DNA of 64,000 nucleotides, from contig JAJTGE010000019.1 in the NCBI GenBank assembly GCA_021298555.1, positions 38,367-102,366 on the forward strand, read 5' to 3'. A program made the position numbers and the translations under genes. This stretch comes from Oxalobacteraceae bacterium (lineage in GTDB: Bacteria; Pseudomonadota; Gammaproteobacteria; Burkholderiales; Burkholderiaceae_D). The notes under the pieces were generated by a model. It was not told the DNA's origin. It did not search any database and saw nothing but the letters and a program-made list of their open reading frames with translations. Of this stretch, positions 1-7,574 are shown in pieces (position 1 is the stretch's first letter; each line of letters begins with the position of its first letter).

Positions 1-2
1 CT

Positions 3-281
3 AACAAAAAATTCTGGGATGGCCTGCCACCGGATATACGCAAGAAACTCGATGCCGCTTTGGTGGAGGCTACGCGCTTTAACAATACGAACTCGCAGCG
101 CGAGAGCGCAGACGCCATGGAATCTATACGTAAGACAGGGATGACCACGGTATACAAACCAACTAGCCAAGAAATGGATCAGTGGCGACAGGTTCTGCTA
201 CCTGTGCATAAGAAAATGCAAGACCGCATCGGCAAAGGTTTGCTCGATGCGGTCTACAAGGATCTAGGTCAGAGCCGTTAA
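3..281 (+). CDS. TRAP transporter substrate-binding protein DctP family, C-terminal fragment
   Basis: The reading frame is open from the left edge of the window, so the gene begins outside it and only about the last 92 residues are present. The visible part (FWDGLPPDIRKKLDAAL, then WRQVL, ending in GKGLLDAVYKDL) resembles the C-terminal helices of periplasmic solute receptors of TRAP transporters, which deliver carboxylates to the DctQM membrane units. Family knowledge gives the role; the ligand cannot be inferred from this fragment. No dctQ or dctM gene follows, so the partner genes should lie to the left. Confidence 0.75.
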   Translation, partial: NKKFWDGLPPDIRKKLDAALVEATRFNNTNSQRESADAMESIRKTGMTTVYKPTSQEMDQWRQVLLPVHKKMQDRIGKGLLDAVYKDLGQSR

Positions 282-346
282 ACGTCAGTCTCTGACGATA
301 TCAAATTGAAAATACGAGATCAATTTGATGAATGGTCGGAGCCTTG

Positions 347-535
347 TTAAGAGGTATGATCTGACGAATGATCTGGTTGGGTCTGTTCAGCTTCTTTGAT
401 TCTGACTTCCAGTTCATGCTGATCAGCCGTAAACGATTGAATCAGATTCTGGTAAGCCACCCGAGTTTCCATTTCAGCGGCAACGTCCTCGCCAACGGGT
501 GTAGGCTTTTGTTCGCGTTTCATTTTTTTTGTCAT
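347..535 (-). CDS. Small charged hypothetical protein
   Basis: An ATG at 535 is preceded by a GAGG about 8 nt upstream, which favours it over a TTG four codons earlier. The 62-residue product starts MTKKMKREQ and is hydrophilic and probably helical, with many Glu, Gln and Lys and an acidic His/Asp/Ser-rich tail. No signal peptide or known domain is recognised. The opposite-strand frame over the same bases looks less protein-like. Function unknown; it could be a non-coding stretch. Confidence 0.4.
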   Translation of the reverse strand: MTKKMKREQKPTPVGEDVAAEMETRVAYQNLIQSFTADQHELEVRIKEAEQTQPDHSSDHTS

Positions 536-785
536 AACCAACCTCAATTATCATTGAAATAATTTTCGAAAATCTGGTGATACAGCAGCATTAACTTTAC
601 CATGGCGTTAGCTGCCCTACCGGTATCGTGGCCATTTATCTTAACCCACCGAGCTTGGTTGGTATTGGCTGCCGACATTTAGATAATATCAGGCTTGAGC
701 AGAATGCAGAATCTGAAGAACAGTAAATCTTCAGCAATGAGTGCTAGTGGCGTTCTTTGATTATTTTTATAGGCTCACTTTATCT

Positions 786-1592
786 ATGGTTACCGATACA
801 CTGGAACTATTCAAACAGCAGCAGCGCGACATGTGGTCGTCCTTTGCACCCTCTGCCATCTTCACTACGCCGGTTGCAGCGAATTTGGTTGGCTTTGCGG
901 GTATAAGTTCTGGGCAGCGTGTTTTAGATGTGGGAACGGGAACGGGCGTGGTGGCAATTACCGCTGCCCGTTTGGGTGCACATGTATGCGCGCTGGATTT
1001 GACGCCAGAATTATTGGAACAGGCAAAGGAAGATGCGGCCATCGCGGGCCAGCAGAACATAGAGTGGATAGAGGGGGACGCAGAAAATTTACCCTATCCA
1101 GAAAATAGCTTTGATATCGTCGTCAGTCAGTTTGGCCATATGTTTGCGCCACGTGCTGATAGGGTAGTCCAGGAAATTTATCGTGTGCTCAAGCCAGAAG
1201 GTCTGTTTGCATTCGCCAGTTGGCCTCCGGAACATCTGATGGGCAGGGTGTTTGCCTTAGTTGACAGCTATGCTGATAGTGCTACGTTTATTACCTCGTC
1301 GCCAGAGCTATGGGGCGATCCGCATGTGATCATAAAACGCATGGAAAACATATTTGAGATGCCCTTTTTTGAGCGAGGAGTGATGCTGACACCGGCACTC
1401 AGCAAGTCGCACAGACGGTTAGCCTTTGAGCGGTCGTTTGGCCCCTTAAGGCAAGTGATGCAATCACTGGCAAGTGATCCTGAAAAACTCACACGATTGC
1501 GCGAGGTGATGGAAAATCTGATAGAGCCTTACTGTATAAATAATCAATGTCATCAAAGCTATTTGATGTCGAGAGCTCGTGTTCTCAAATAA
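786..1592 (+). CDS. Class I SAM-dependent methyltransferase (UbiE/COQ5-like)
   Basis: The product of about 268 residues is a Rossmann-fold methyltransferase. Motif I, VLDVGTGTGVVAI, binds S-adenosylmethionine; an acidic residue follows at the end of the next strand (ALDLTPELL), then GDAENLPYPENSFD and a VLKPEGLFAFASW region typical of the UbiE/COQ5 type. The frame is open 15 codons further up, but MVTDTLELFKQQQ at 786 matches the family start better. The substrate is unknown. No operon partner is evident, since the next gene is a small membrane protein. Confidence 0.8.
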   Translation: MVTDTLELFKQQQRDMWSSFAPSAIFTTPVAANLVGFAGISSGQRVLDVGTGTGVVAITAARLGAHVCALDLTPELLEQAKEDAAIAGQQNIEWIEGDAENLPYPENSFDIVVSQFGHMFAPRADRVVQEIYRVLKPEGLFAFASWPPEHLMGRVFALVDSYADSATFITSSPELWGDPHVIIKRMENIFEMPFFERGVMLTPALSKSHRRLAFERSFGPLRQVMQSLASDPEKLTRLREVMENLIEPYCINNQCHQSYLMSRARVLK

Positions 1593-1628
1593 CCGCCACC
1601 ATCAATGTATTTCTGCGGGAGGGGAAGT

Positions 1629-1862
1629 ATGCAAAATGAACCAATACGCACAGTAGATCGAATGTCTAGCGATAACATTGGCGATGTTGATCACACATCA
1701 TCATCCTTGAATCAGATAGAAAATCCGGAGAAAGCTTTGCTTGAATTATTTCGAGAATCCACCGAATCGCGCCAGGCCTTTATCATTCAGATCTATTTTT
1801 ACGGCGGCATTACGGTAGTTGCGCTTTGTGCTGCCATATTCTTGATGATGTATTTGACCTAA
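1629..1862 (+). CDS. Small single-pass membrane protein, unknown
   Basis: The start at 1629 (MQNEPIRTVD) follows a GGGAGGGGAAGT ribosome binding site, so the ATG-less extension upstream is unlikely. The 77-residue product has a polar N-terminal half and one C-terminal hydrophobic helix (GGITVVALCAAIFLMMYL), giving a predicted tail-anchored topology. It lies 36 bp after the methyltransferase and may be co-transcribed. No family recognised. Confidence 0.55.
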   Translation: MQNEPIRTVDRMSSDNIGDVDHTSSSLNQIENPEKALLELFRESTESRQAFIIQIYFYGGITVVALCAAIFLMMYLT

Positions 1863-1924
1863 TTTGTGTTCTACAGTTTGTTCACATTGCCGAGTTAAGT
1901 GATCCGTAATGTGTTTATCGACTT

Positions 1925-2362
1925 TTATGGACAGGCACTGTCCATGACCGCTTCATTGATTTTGCCAGATTTTATTTTTACCCAATCGCCTACGGTTTTG
2001 AACTCGCGAATCACTGCTCCACGGCCATCCTTCTCTGCATAACTAACCATGGATAGCGTGCGCATACGCTCAGCAATACAATCGTATTCATCTTCCGCAA
2101 TGACTGAGGCGACACCATCATCTGTCTTGTGCCGCATATTAAGTAACACTCGTACTGTCATGCGATCACGTTTGTTAACGATGGTTTCCGAGTCGATGTA
2201 CATAACAAAAGGATCGGGTGCCTGATTAGCGTCGGGCTCGACTAACAACCAGTCTGCACGAGTCTCTGTCGTGCAGAACAAACCCAACGCAACGAAGACT
2301 GCTCGTAGTTTGACAGGAGCGGTGTGTATAAGAGCGAACTGTAGGGAGAGCAGCAGTGGCAA
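1925..2362 (-). CDS. Secreted surface-adhesin protein E-like protein
   Basis: The 145-residue product has an N-terminal hydrophobic segment ending near TETRADW, which looks like a signal peptide. It is followed by a small beta-rich domain with MYIDSETIVNKRDRMTVRVL, an internal Cys in DEYDCIAERMR and a Cys near the C-terminus (DSACP). This pattern (aromatic start, Y-D-x-x-T/S, V/I-L-x-N, paired Cys) matches the surface-adhesin protein E-like family. Three other members lie in this window (7001, 26936, 45111). The start appears to be TTG at 2362 behind a GAGG. The family's role here is unknown. Confidence 0.7.
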   Translation of the reverse strand: MPLLLSLQFALIHTAPVKLRAVFVALGLFCTTETRADWLLVEPDANQAPDPFVMYIDSETIVNKRDRMTVRVLLNMRHKTDDGVASVIAEDEYDCIAERMRTLSMVSYAEKDGRGAVIREFKTVGDWVKIKSGKINEAVMDSACP

Positions 2363-2441
2363 GTCGTCACCTCTAAGCTTTTTTAAAGAGTACGCTTTTT
2401 TTACTTACAAATGGTGCAATCCTGTTGCCAGCTGGACTACA

Positions 2442-2756
2442 TCACGGCTTGCTAGTCGAGCCAGGAGGCTGCGTCGCATCGCTATCGACACACTCTACCT
2501 GACTAGTGCATGTCCAGAAACCGCATTCCGTTGCCACGTGTTTGGCTAGTTTATTTTGAGCCGAGCAGTAGTGGCGCGCTTTTTCCCATCCTGCACCAGA
2601 AAAATTAAAAGCACTGTAGGAATAAGAGAAAGTCTTTGTACCTGATCCAGCTTGTAAACCCGCGCAGGCGCTCAACAGCAAAAGGGCCGCTGAGGCTAGC
2701 AAACGAGTTAACAATGAGTTGAGGAATGAGAGTAGGTGAGTAATTGTCATCACCAT
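2442..2756 (-). CDS. Small predicted lipoprotein, unknown
   Basis: The N-terminus has a hydrophobic run ending in a lipobox (LLLLSAC), so the product is expected to be acylated on that Cys and held in a membrane. The mature part has about 75 residues with four further Cys (HYCSAQ, ECGFWTCTSQVEC), suggesting disulfides in the periplasm. The start at 2756 (MVMTITHLL) has a GAGG nine bases upstream, better than the ATG five codons earlier. It sits just upstream of, and on the same strand as, the surface-adhesin-like gene. Function unknown. Confidence 0.6.
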   Translation of the reverse strand: MVMTITHLLSFLNSLLTRLLASAALLLLSACAGLQAGSGTKTFSYSYSAFNFSGAGWEKARHYCSAQNKLAKHVATECGFWTCTSQVECVDSDATQPPGSTSKP

Positions 2757-2827
2757 TGAAAAATGCCTCATGGTTGACCAGATTCGGCCCAGTCTGGCAC
2801 CACACAGGCCCAGCTGTAGATCAGTGA

Positions 2828-3193
2828 TTACATCAACGAAGTGTACTGGCCATATATTTGATGCTGTCGTAGCTTGATAACATCAAGCACGATTTCACCT
2901 AAAGAAAGGTCATCTGGGCAGTCGTTCATGCACTGACCCAAGGCGTTTCTAAAGTCTTGCATAAACTGTAATTTGTCTTTGGTTTTCAGATACATCTCAT
3001 AAATACAATGCTCTGTAGGCTCATCCAGGCCATGAAAATTCATGTCATCACCATAGATAGTCTGAAGTATCAGCTCGATTAGTTCGAGCTTGGACTGATC
3101 CATGAAACGAAAATGAACCAAACCCCCAATCAGAGATTTGAGGCGATCAAAGTCATCTTCGGTTTCCGTCCAGCGCTGGGTACTGTTTCCCAT
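2828..3193 (-). CDS. Hypothetical acidic helical protein
   Basis: The 121-residue soluble product starts MGNSTQRWTETEDDFDRLK right after a GGAGGAGCACC ribosome binding site. It is acidic and predicted helical, with Cys at about 83, 108 and 112. No signal peptide, membrane helix or known domain is recognised. It is not obviously linked to its neighbours. Strong initiation signals and normal amino-acid composition support a real gene; function unknown. Confidence 0.6.
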   Translation of the reverse strand: MGNSTQRWTETEDDFDRLKSLIGGLVHFRFMDQSKLELIELILQTIYGDDMNFHGLDEPTEHCIYEMYLKTKDKLQFMQDFRNALGQCMNDCPDDLSLGEIVLDVIKLRQHQIYGQYTSLM

Positions 3194-3365
3194 GGTGCTC
3201 CTCCATTGGTGAGGAGTTGAATAAGAATTAATCTTTCCAGGATATGTTTCCCCGGAATTCAGACCATAGACCCTTTATACCAGAAAGGACAGCAATTTAT
3301 ACTTTCCAGACAAAAAATGACTACTGAGTTTCATCAATGAATTTGTTGGGGCGCACAAAATTTAC

Positions 3366-3393
3366 TTGACATGTTGTTTCCTGCACCTAAAAT
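3366..3393 (+). promoter_or_regulatory. Sigma-70-type promoter for the phasin gene
   Basis: A perfect -35 hexamer TTGACA and a near-consensus -10 TAAAAT are separated by 16 bp, about 65 bp upstream of the phasin start codon. Strength is inferred from the match to consensus and fits the abundance usual for phasins. Confidence 0.6.
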
Positions 3394-3458
3394 AGCCCTG
3401 TTGCGTCGCAACATATCTGCATCGCCCACCAATAATTACGTAAGCAAGGAGAATTGCC

Positions 3459-4028
3459 GTGATTCCAGCAGTCAATCAGTTTTCTCAAGCAACCAAAACA
3501 TCGATGGAAGTCCAACTTCACGCCATGACAGACTTGGCTGAAAAAACACTCCAAGGTGTGTCTGAACTCATAGAACTAAACATGGCAACAGCCAAAGCCT
3601 CTTTTGAAGAGACTTCAGCGGTTGTACACCAGATTCTTGGTGCAGCCGATGCTCAAGAAGCTATACATCTGGTCCAAGCACAAGCCCAGCCCAGTGCAGA
3701 AAAAGCCGCATCGTATGGTCGCCATTTGGCCGCTATTGCTACCCGCACTCAGGGTGAAATCGCCAAGACCACCCAAGAGCGTGTCGCCGAGACAGCACGT
3801 CACGTGAATGGTTTGATCGATGATCTGACTAAGACAGCACCTGCAGGATCGGAAGCCATAGTTAGCGCCATGAAAGCCGGCGTAGCGAACTCCAACGCGG
3901 CTTACGAGCAGTTCGTCAAAGTTAGTCAAACTGCATTTGATAACTTCCAAGAGCAGCTGCATCAAGCAGGTAACCAGTTTACAGCTGGTACTACCAAGCC
4001 TGCAAAAGCTAAGAAATCTGCTGCCTGA
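3459..4028 (+). CDS. Phasin family protein (polyhydroxyalkanoate granule-associated)
   Basis: The 189-residue product is hydrophilic, almost wholly helical and Ala/Gln/Lys-rich, and ends in a basic tail (TKPAKAKKSAA). This matches the phasin_2/PhaP family, which coats polyhydroxyalkanoate granules in the cytoplasm and controls their number and size. It starts with GTG preceded by AAGGAGA. A good sigma-70 promoter upstream and a strong terminator downstream make it a single-gene transcript. No pha synthesis genes lie nearby. Confidence 0.85.
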   Translation: MIPAVNQFSQATKTSMEVQLHAMTDLAEKTLQGVSELIELNMATAKASFEETSAVVHQILGAADAQEAIHLVQAQAQPSAEKAASYGRHLAAIATRTQGEIAKTTQERVAETARHVNGLIDDLTKTAPAGSEAIVSAMKAGVANSNAAYEQFVKVSQTAFDNFQEQLHQAGNQFTAGTTKPAKAKKSAA

Positions 4029-4049
4029 TATTTTTCAGCGCAACATCGG

Positions 4050-4077
4050 TGGGCTGCTTAGGCAGCCCATTTTTTTT
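4050..4077 (+). terminator. Rho-independent terminator after the phasin gene
   Basis: An inverted repeat TGGGCTGC / GCAGCCCA with a short loop is followed by a run of eight T, 22 bp after the phasin stop codon. Confidence 0.85.
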
Positions 4078-4302
4078 GAGTTCAGGTTCCGCACCGCATC
4101 ATTGCTATGTGTGTAAAAAAATGAAACGCTTTCAGTTTGCGTAATAATGTTCATTCAAAGGTGAACATATATCAGTTGCACTCAGTAAGTTATCCCGGCA
4201 ACATATTTTTTTATTTATTCACACGACGAGCAGTTACATCACGCTTTTTTACGTTGCTAAGGGCTAGTCGATCCTAAAAATACGTTTCATACAGGAGATC
4301 TT

Positions 4303-5151
4303 ATGTCTGCTCATGATCAACCACTGCATCTGGACGCTAAGTCGCTACACAATCAGCGTGTATCTATTTATGAGCCAGAGCAGGCAGATAGAATTTTCCC
4401 CCGTATTCCCTTATTCAAATCACACGAAGAACACCGGGCTTATTTGAAGCAGCGCTTAGTCGCCGCTTGTCGAGCGTTTGCTTTGAATAATCTTGATTAT
4501 GGATTTGCGGGTCATTTGACCGTACGCGATCCTGAGCATCCGCATCTGTATTGGACTAACCCTATGTGCGTGCATTTTTCGCGCGTCAAGGTATCGAATT
4601 TATTACTGGCTGATCATGCAGGGAATGTGGTCGAGGGTGACTACGCTATTAATCGGGCTGGATATGTACTTCATGCAGCAGTGCATGAAGAGCATCCGGA
4701 TATAGTCGCTATGTGCCATGCACACACTGAATACGGTACTGCATTCGCATCATTGGGCAGGGCACTAGATCCTATCAGCCAAGATGCCTGTGCATTTTAT
4801 GAGGACCATGTAGTGATTCGTGAAGAAGCAGGACAGGTTGCTGTTGAAACGAGTGCTGGTAATAGCATAGCCCCACTATTTGCAGGTGTCAGAGCGGCTA
4901 TACATCAAAATCATGGATTACTAACTGTTAGCCGCCATAGCATAGAAGCGGCCGCATTTTGGTTCATAGCGCTGGAACGTTGTTGCAAGCAGCAGCTCAT
5001 GATAGAGGCGGGGGGTCATCAGCCGGTTCATGTGCCGCATGACCGTGCGATTTACAGTCGTGAACATGTAGGTAGTGAATACATAGGCTGGTTGCACTTC
5101 CAACCTATCTGGGATCAGTTGATTGCAACGCAGCCGGATATGTTTGACTAG
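4303..5151 (+). CDS. Class II aldolase/adducin family protein
   Basis: The 282-residue product carries the class II aldolase/adducin fold. Visible family motifs are the glycine-rich FAGHLTVRDPEHP, the metal-binding MCHAHTEYG (two His), and IHQNHGLLTV with the third His. The domain covers about residues 45-240. Family members are Zn-dependent aldolases, epimerases or decarboxylases; this subgroup, often annotated as hydroxylaluminium-type or adducin-like, has no firm substrate. The start is backed by an AGGAGA. Neighbours do not identify a pathway. Confidence 0.8.
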   Translation: MSAHDQPLHLDAKSLHNQRVSIYEPEQADRIFPRIPLFKSHEEHRAYLKQRLVAACRAFALNNLDYGFAGHLTVRDPEHPHLYWTNPMCVHFSRVKVSNLLLADHAGNVVEGDYAINRAGYVLHAAVHEEHPDIVAMCHAHTEYGTAFASLGRALDPISQDACAFYEDHVVIREEAGQVAVETSAGNSIAPLFAGVRAAIHQNHGLLTVSRHSIEAAAFWFIALERCCKQQLMIEAGGHQPVHVPHDRAIYSREHVGSEYIGWLHFQPIWDQLIATQPDMFD

Positions 5152-5175
5152 TCGCAATCATTCCCTGCGCAAGTT

Positions 5176-5556
5176 TTACTGAATACGTACAGCGTTTAAT
5201 AGATTCTTTAATTCACCTGAATCAGCCAGCGCTTTTAAATCCTCAAGGCCGCCTATCAGTACGCCATCGATAAAAATCATGGGAAATGTCGGCCAGCCAG
5301 TCCACATTTTCAATGCGTTTCGGCGTCGCCATTGCGAAAAATAATTTCCATATTCCAGGTAGCGATAAGCCACACCTTGCTTATCTAGTAGCTTACGTGC
5401 GTTGGAGACCATAGGATTAGTCGCCATTCCAATCACGACCACCCTATTTTCTGTAATACATGCTTGAGCTTCTTCGATAATGTCTCGGTGGCTGGCGGCG
5501 ATGGCGTTACGTATAGCAGGGTGGATCAAGATTTCATCCAAGACGGGGCGCGGCAT
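5176..5556 (-). CDS. Glutaredoxin-fold protein lacking the active-site cysteine
   Basis: The 126-residue product follows the monothiol glutaredoxin pattern: strand VVVIGMA, helix NARKLLDKQGVAYRYLEY, the cis-Pro loop GWPTFPMIFIDG and the glycine pair GGLEDLKAL that holds glutathione. Where family members have CPxC or CGFS, this protein has NPMVS, with no cysteine. Its only Cys is in EEAQACITEN, upstream of the fold's active site. It therefore cannot act as a normal thiol-disulfide oxidoreductase; a binding or scaffold role is possible. The gene lies convergent to the aldolase. Confidence 0.7.
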   Translation of the reverse strand: MPRPVLDEILIHPAIRNAIAASHRDIIEEAQACITENRVVVIGMATNPMVSNARKLLDKQGVAYRYLEYGNYFSQWRRRNALKMWTGWPTFPMIFIDGVLIGGLEDLKALADSGELKNLLNAVRIQ

Positions 5557-5815
5557 GTGGTCTCCTAAGTGTTTTGGTGATGAATCAGAGCGTGAACTTC
5601 ATATGAAAAATCTGCTTAAAAGCGATTTATGAGAGATGCAGATTTAGGGTAAATATTAAAAATCATAAATACTTTAGTAAAAATTTAATTTAGCTATATT
5701 CATTTTTCATGGAGTCGTCATACAACTAAGCTAAATTAATTTTTCAAAATAGTTCGATAACTAGGCACTAGCTGTAAAGCAGTATCTGGTGCAACAAGTT
5801 TCAGGATGCGTAGAT

Positions 5816-6628
5816 ATGACTACTTTCAAATTAGCGCAATTTTCAGACACGCATGTGGTCAGGAAAAACTCGGTTCTAGGCAATGGTGTAGACAGTAATC
5901 ACGCATTACGAGCAGCAGTGTATAACATCATTAGGTCTGATGATATTCAGAGCTTACTGATTTCAGGCGATTTAGTTGAACGCGGCGAAATCTATGAGTA
6001 TTTCGAGCTAAGAAATATTCTTGATCCACTCTTGGGTCTCAAACCGGTGTATCTCATGTTAGGTAATCACGATGTACGAGATAATTTTCTTGGTGTATTT
6101 AGAGACTATCCATTTATTGATCAGGCGAATAAACAATGGGGTGTGCAATATTCTGTCAATTTGACAGCCACGCACGCTCTGGTAGTTTTAGATACGCTCA
6201 AAGAAGGTCGTGATGCGGGTTATCTAAATAGCGATAGCTTAATTTGGCTGGACCGTACATTAGAACGTCATCGTGACAAAAATGTACTGCTAGCCATGCA
6301 TCACCCCATGATAGATGTGGGAAGTTCCATGCTAAATCAAATGAATTTAGTAAATCATTCTGACTTAAGCGCTATTTTGCATAAACATAGCAACGTCATG
6401 CGTATTCTTTGTGGCCATGTTCATCGCGAGGTGACGGGTACGTTTGGATCGATTCCAGTTCAAGTATGCCCGAGTACGGCCTTTGCCTATCCCGCTAATT
6501 TGAATGAAAATAATGTTGGTGACTTGTGTCGTGATGATCCAGGCTATGTAGTTCATGAAATCACAAACGATACTCTTTCCAGCACACTTCATAGTTTGCA
6601 CTTGCATGTTTGTCAGGTGGCGGTTTAA
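5816..6628 (+). CDS. Calcineurin-like metallophosphoesterase (class III cyclic nucleotide phosphodiesterase type)
   Basis: The start MTTFKLAQFSDTHV at 5816 brings the first metal motif to its usual position. The five signature blocks are present: D-x-H (SDTH), GDLVERGE, GNHDVR, MHHP and GHVHRE. Together they bind two metals and hydrolyse phosphodiesters. Size (270 residues) and the GNHD..GHVH spacing resemble CpdA/GpdQ-type enzymes acting on cAMP or glycerophosphodiesters; the substrate cannot be told from sequence. The C-terminal tail contains two His and a Cys (HSLHLHVCQ). It is preceded by an AT-rich region and appears monocistronic. Confidence 0.8.
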   Translation: MTTFKLAQFSDTHVVRKNSVLGNGVDSNHALRAAVYNIIRSDDIQSLLISGDLVERGEIYEYFELRNILDPLLGLKPVYLMLGNHDVRDNFLGVFRDYPFIDQANKQWGVQYSVNLTATHALVVLDTLKEGRDAGYLNSDSLIWLDRTLERHRDKNVLLAMHHPMIDVGSSMLNQMNLVNHSDLSAILHKHSNVMRILCGHVHREVTGTFGSIPVQVCPSTAFAYPANLNENNVGDLCRDDPGYVVHEITNDTLSSTLHSLHLHVCQVAV

Positions 6629-6894
6629 TTTTTTTGTGCTGGTGATAAAACTGCGCAAGCATTACATAGCGATCGTGGAGTGCAGGGATACCATGTCTCA
6701 GGCAGAGGCATCCAGCGGGATGTGGATGTTGTTCAACGAGTAAGCGCACGACAACCGTGACTAGCAAAAACGGCAATAAGATGTTCCCATCCAAGCGGCC
6801 GTGGATGATCAGCCACTAAACGAGTACGAGCTAGCGCCCACATAGTAGGATCGATGCTGAGTTACTTGCTATCTTTTAGCTTGATGTGACACCT
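6629..6894. other. Intergenic stretch with no supported gene
   Basis: Between the phosphoesterase and the terminator at 6895, short frames are open on both strands but none has a ribosome binding site or protein-like composition. No tRNA or known small RNA (6S, SRP, tmRNA) was recognised. A strong terminator at its end would fit an unannotated small RNA, which is speculative. Confidence 0.3.
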
Positions 6895-6927
6895 AAACCC
6901 CGCGCTCTGCACAGCGCGGGGTTTTTG
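6895..6927. terminator. Strong bidirectional terminator hairpin
   Basis: A 12-bp inverted repeat AAACCCCGCGCT / AGCGCGGGGTTT with a short loop and T-run follows the phosphoesterase by about 270 bp and precedes the next gene by about 70 bp. Confidence 0.8.
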
Positions 6928-7000
6928 CATTTATGCTGTCGGTGTTTCCATAATTAAGGCACAGAGTGCTTTGCTCACTCACGAAAAGGATTAACTATCT

Positions 7001-7393
7001 ATGAATTTACGTCTGTTATTTACTTTGTTTTGTATCTTGTCCTCGAATGCTTTTGCTGGCGGCTTGGTTTTGGTCCGCTATGCCGAAACTGAACAGGCGA
7101 TTCATTATTTCGACAGCATACAAATGAGAAAAATGGGTGATACCGCTTTTGTGTGGGATATGCATGATCTCAAGACAGCCGCTAAAACGCCGGGTGGATT
7201 TACCTATTTCACCATAGGGTATGCCGTTGAATATCAATGCCGCGCACAAAAGCGTAGGACGCTCGCTATTAAATGGTTTGAAAAACATTTAGGCGAGGGC
7301 GCTTCAAAGAGCCAGGAAGGCGTCGTGAGTGACTGGATCGTCATTACGCCCGAATCGTTGGAAGGCCAACTCTTTAATCATGTTTGCGAATAG
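7001..7393 (+). CDS. Secreted surface-adhesin protein E-like protein
   Basis: The 130-residue product has a clear signal peptide (LRLLFTLFCILSSNAFAGG). The mature domain shows the spaced motifs YFDSIQMRK, VWDMHDLKT, YAVEYQCRAQKRR and a C-terminal Cys (FNHVCE), the paired-Cys pattern of the surface-adhesin protein E-like family. It is a divergent paralogue of the products at 1925, 26936 and 45111. An AAAGGA precedes the ATG. It may be expressed with the export module that follows, but about 90 bp separate them. Function unknown. Confidence 0.65.
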   Translation: MNLRLLFTLFCILSSNAFAGGLVLVRYAETEQAIHYFDSIQMRKMGDTAFVWDMHDLKTAAKTPGGFTYFTIGYAVEYQCRAQKRRTLAIKWFEKHLGEGASKSQEGVVSDWIVITPESLEGQLFNHVCE

Positions 7394-7574
7394 ATCAGTT
7401 GAGATAGAAATCACTAGGTGAAATAGTGTTTCAATTTTAAGAACACTTAAAAAAACGCACGATCGGTCAGTTTCTTATAAAATCAACGACCCCAACAACA
7501 TTGTTCCCCGATCTCATCCGTTTGTAGCCACCACCCTCAAAGTAGAGGAAGTCTTTGGCTCACGCTATGTTGGT

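Noticed and set aside
6555-6794. Small genes downstream of the phosphoesterase on both strands
   Set aside because: They overlap the phosphoesterase end or run into non-coding DNA, without ribosome binding sites or recognisable features.
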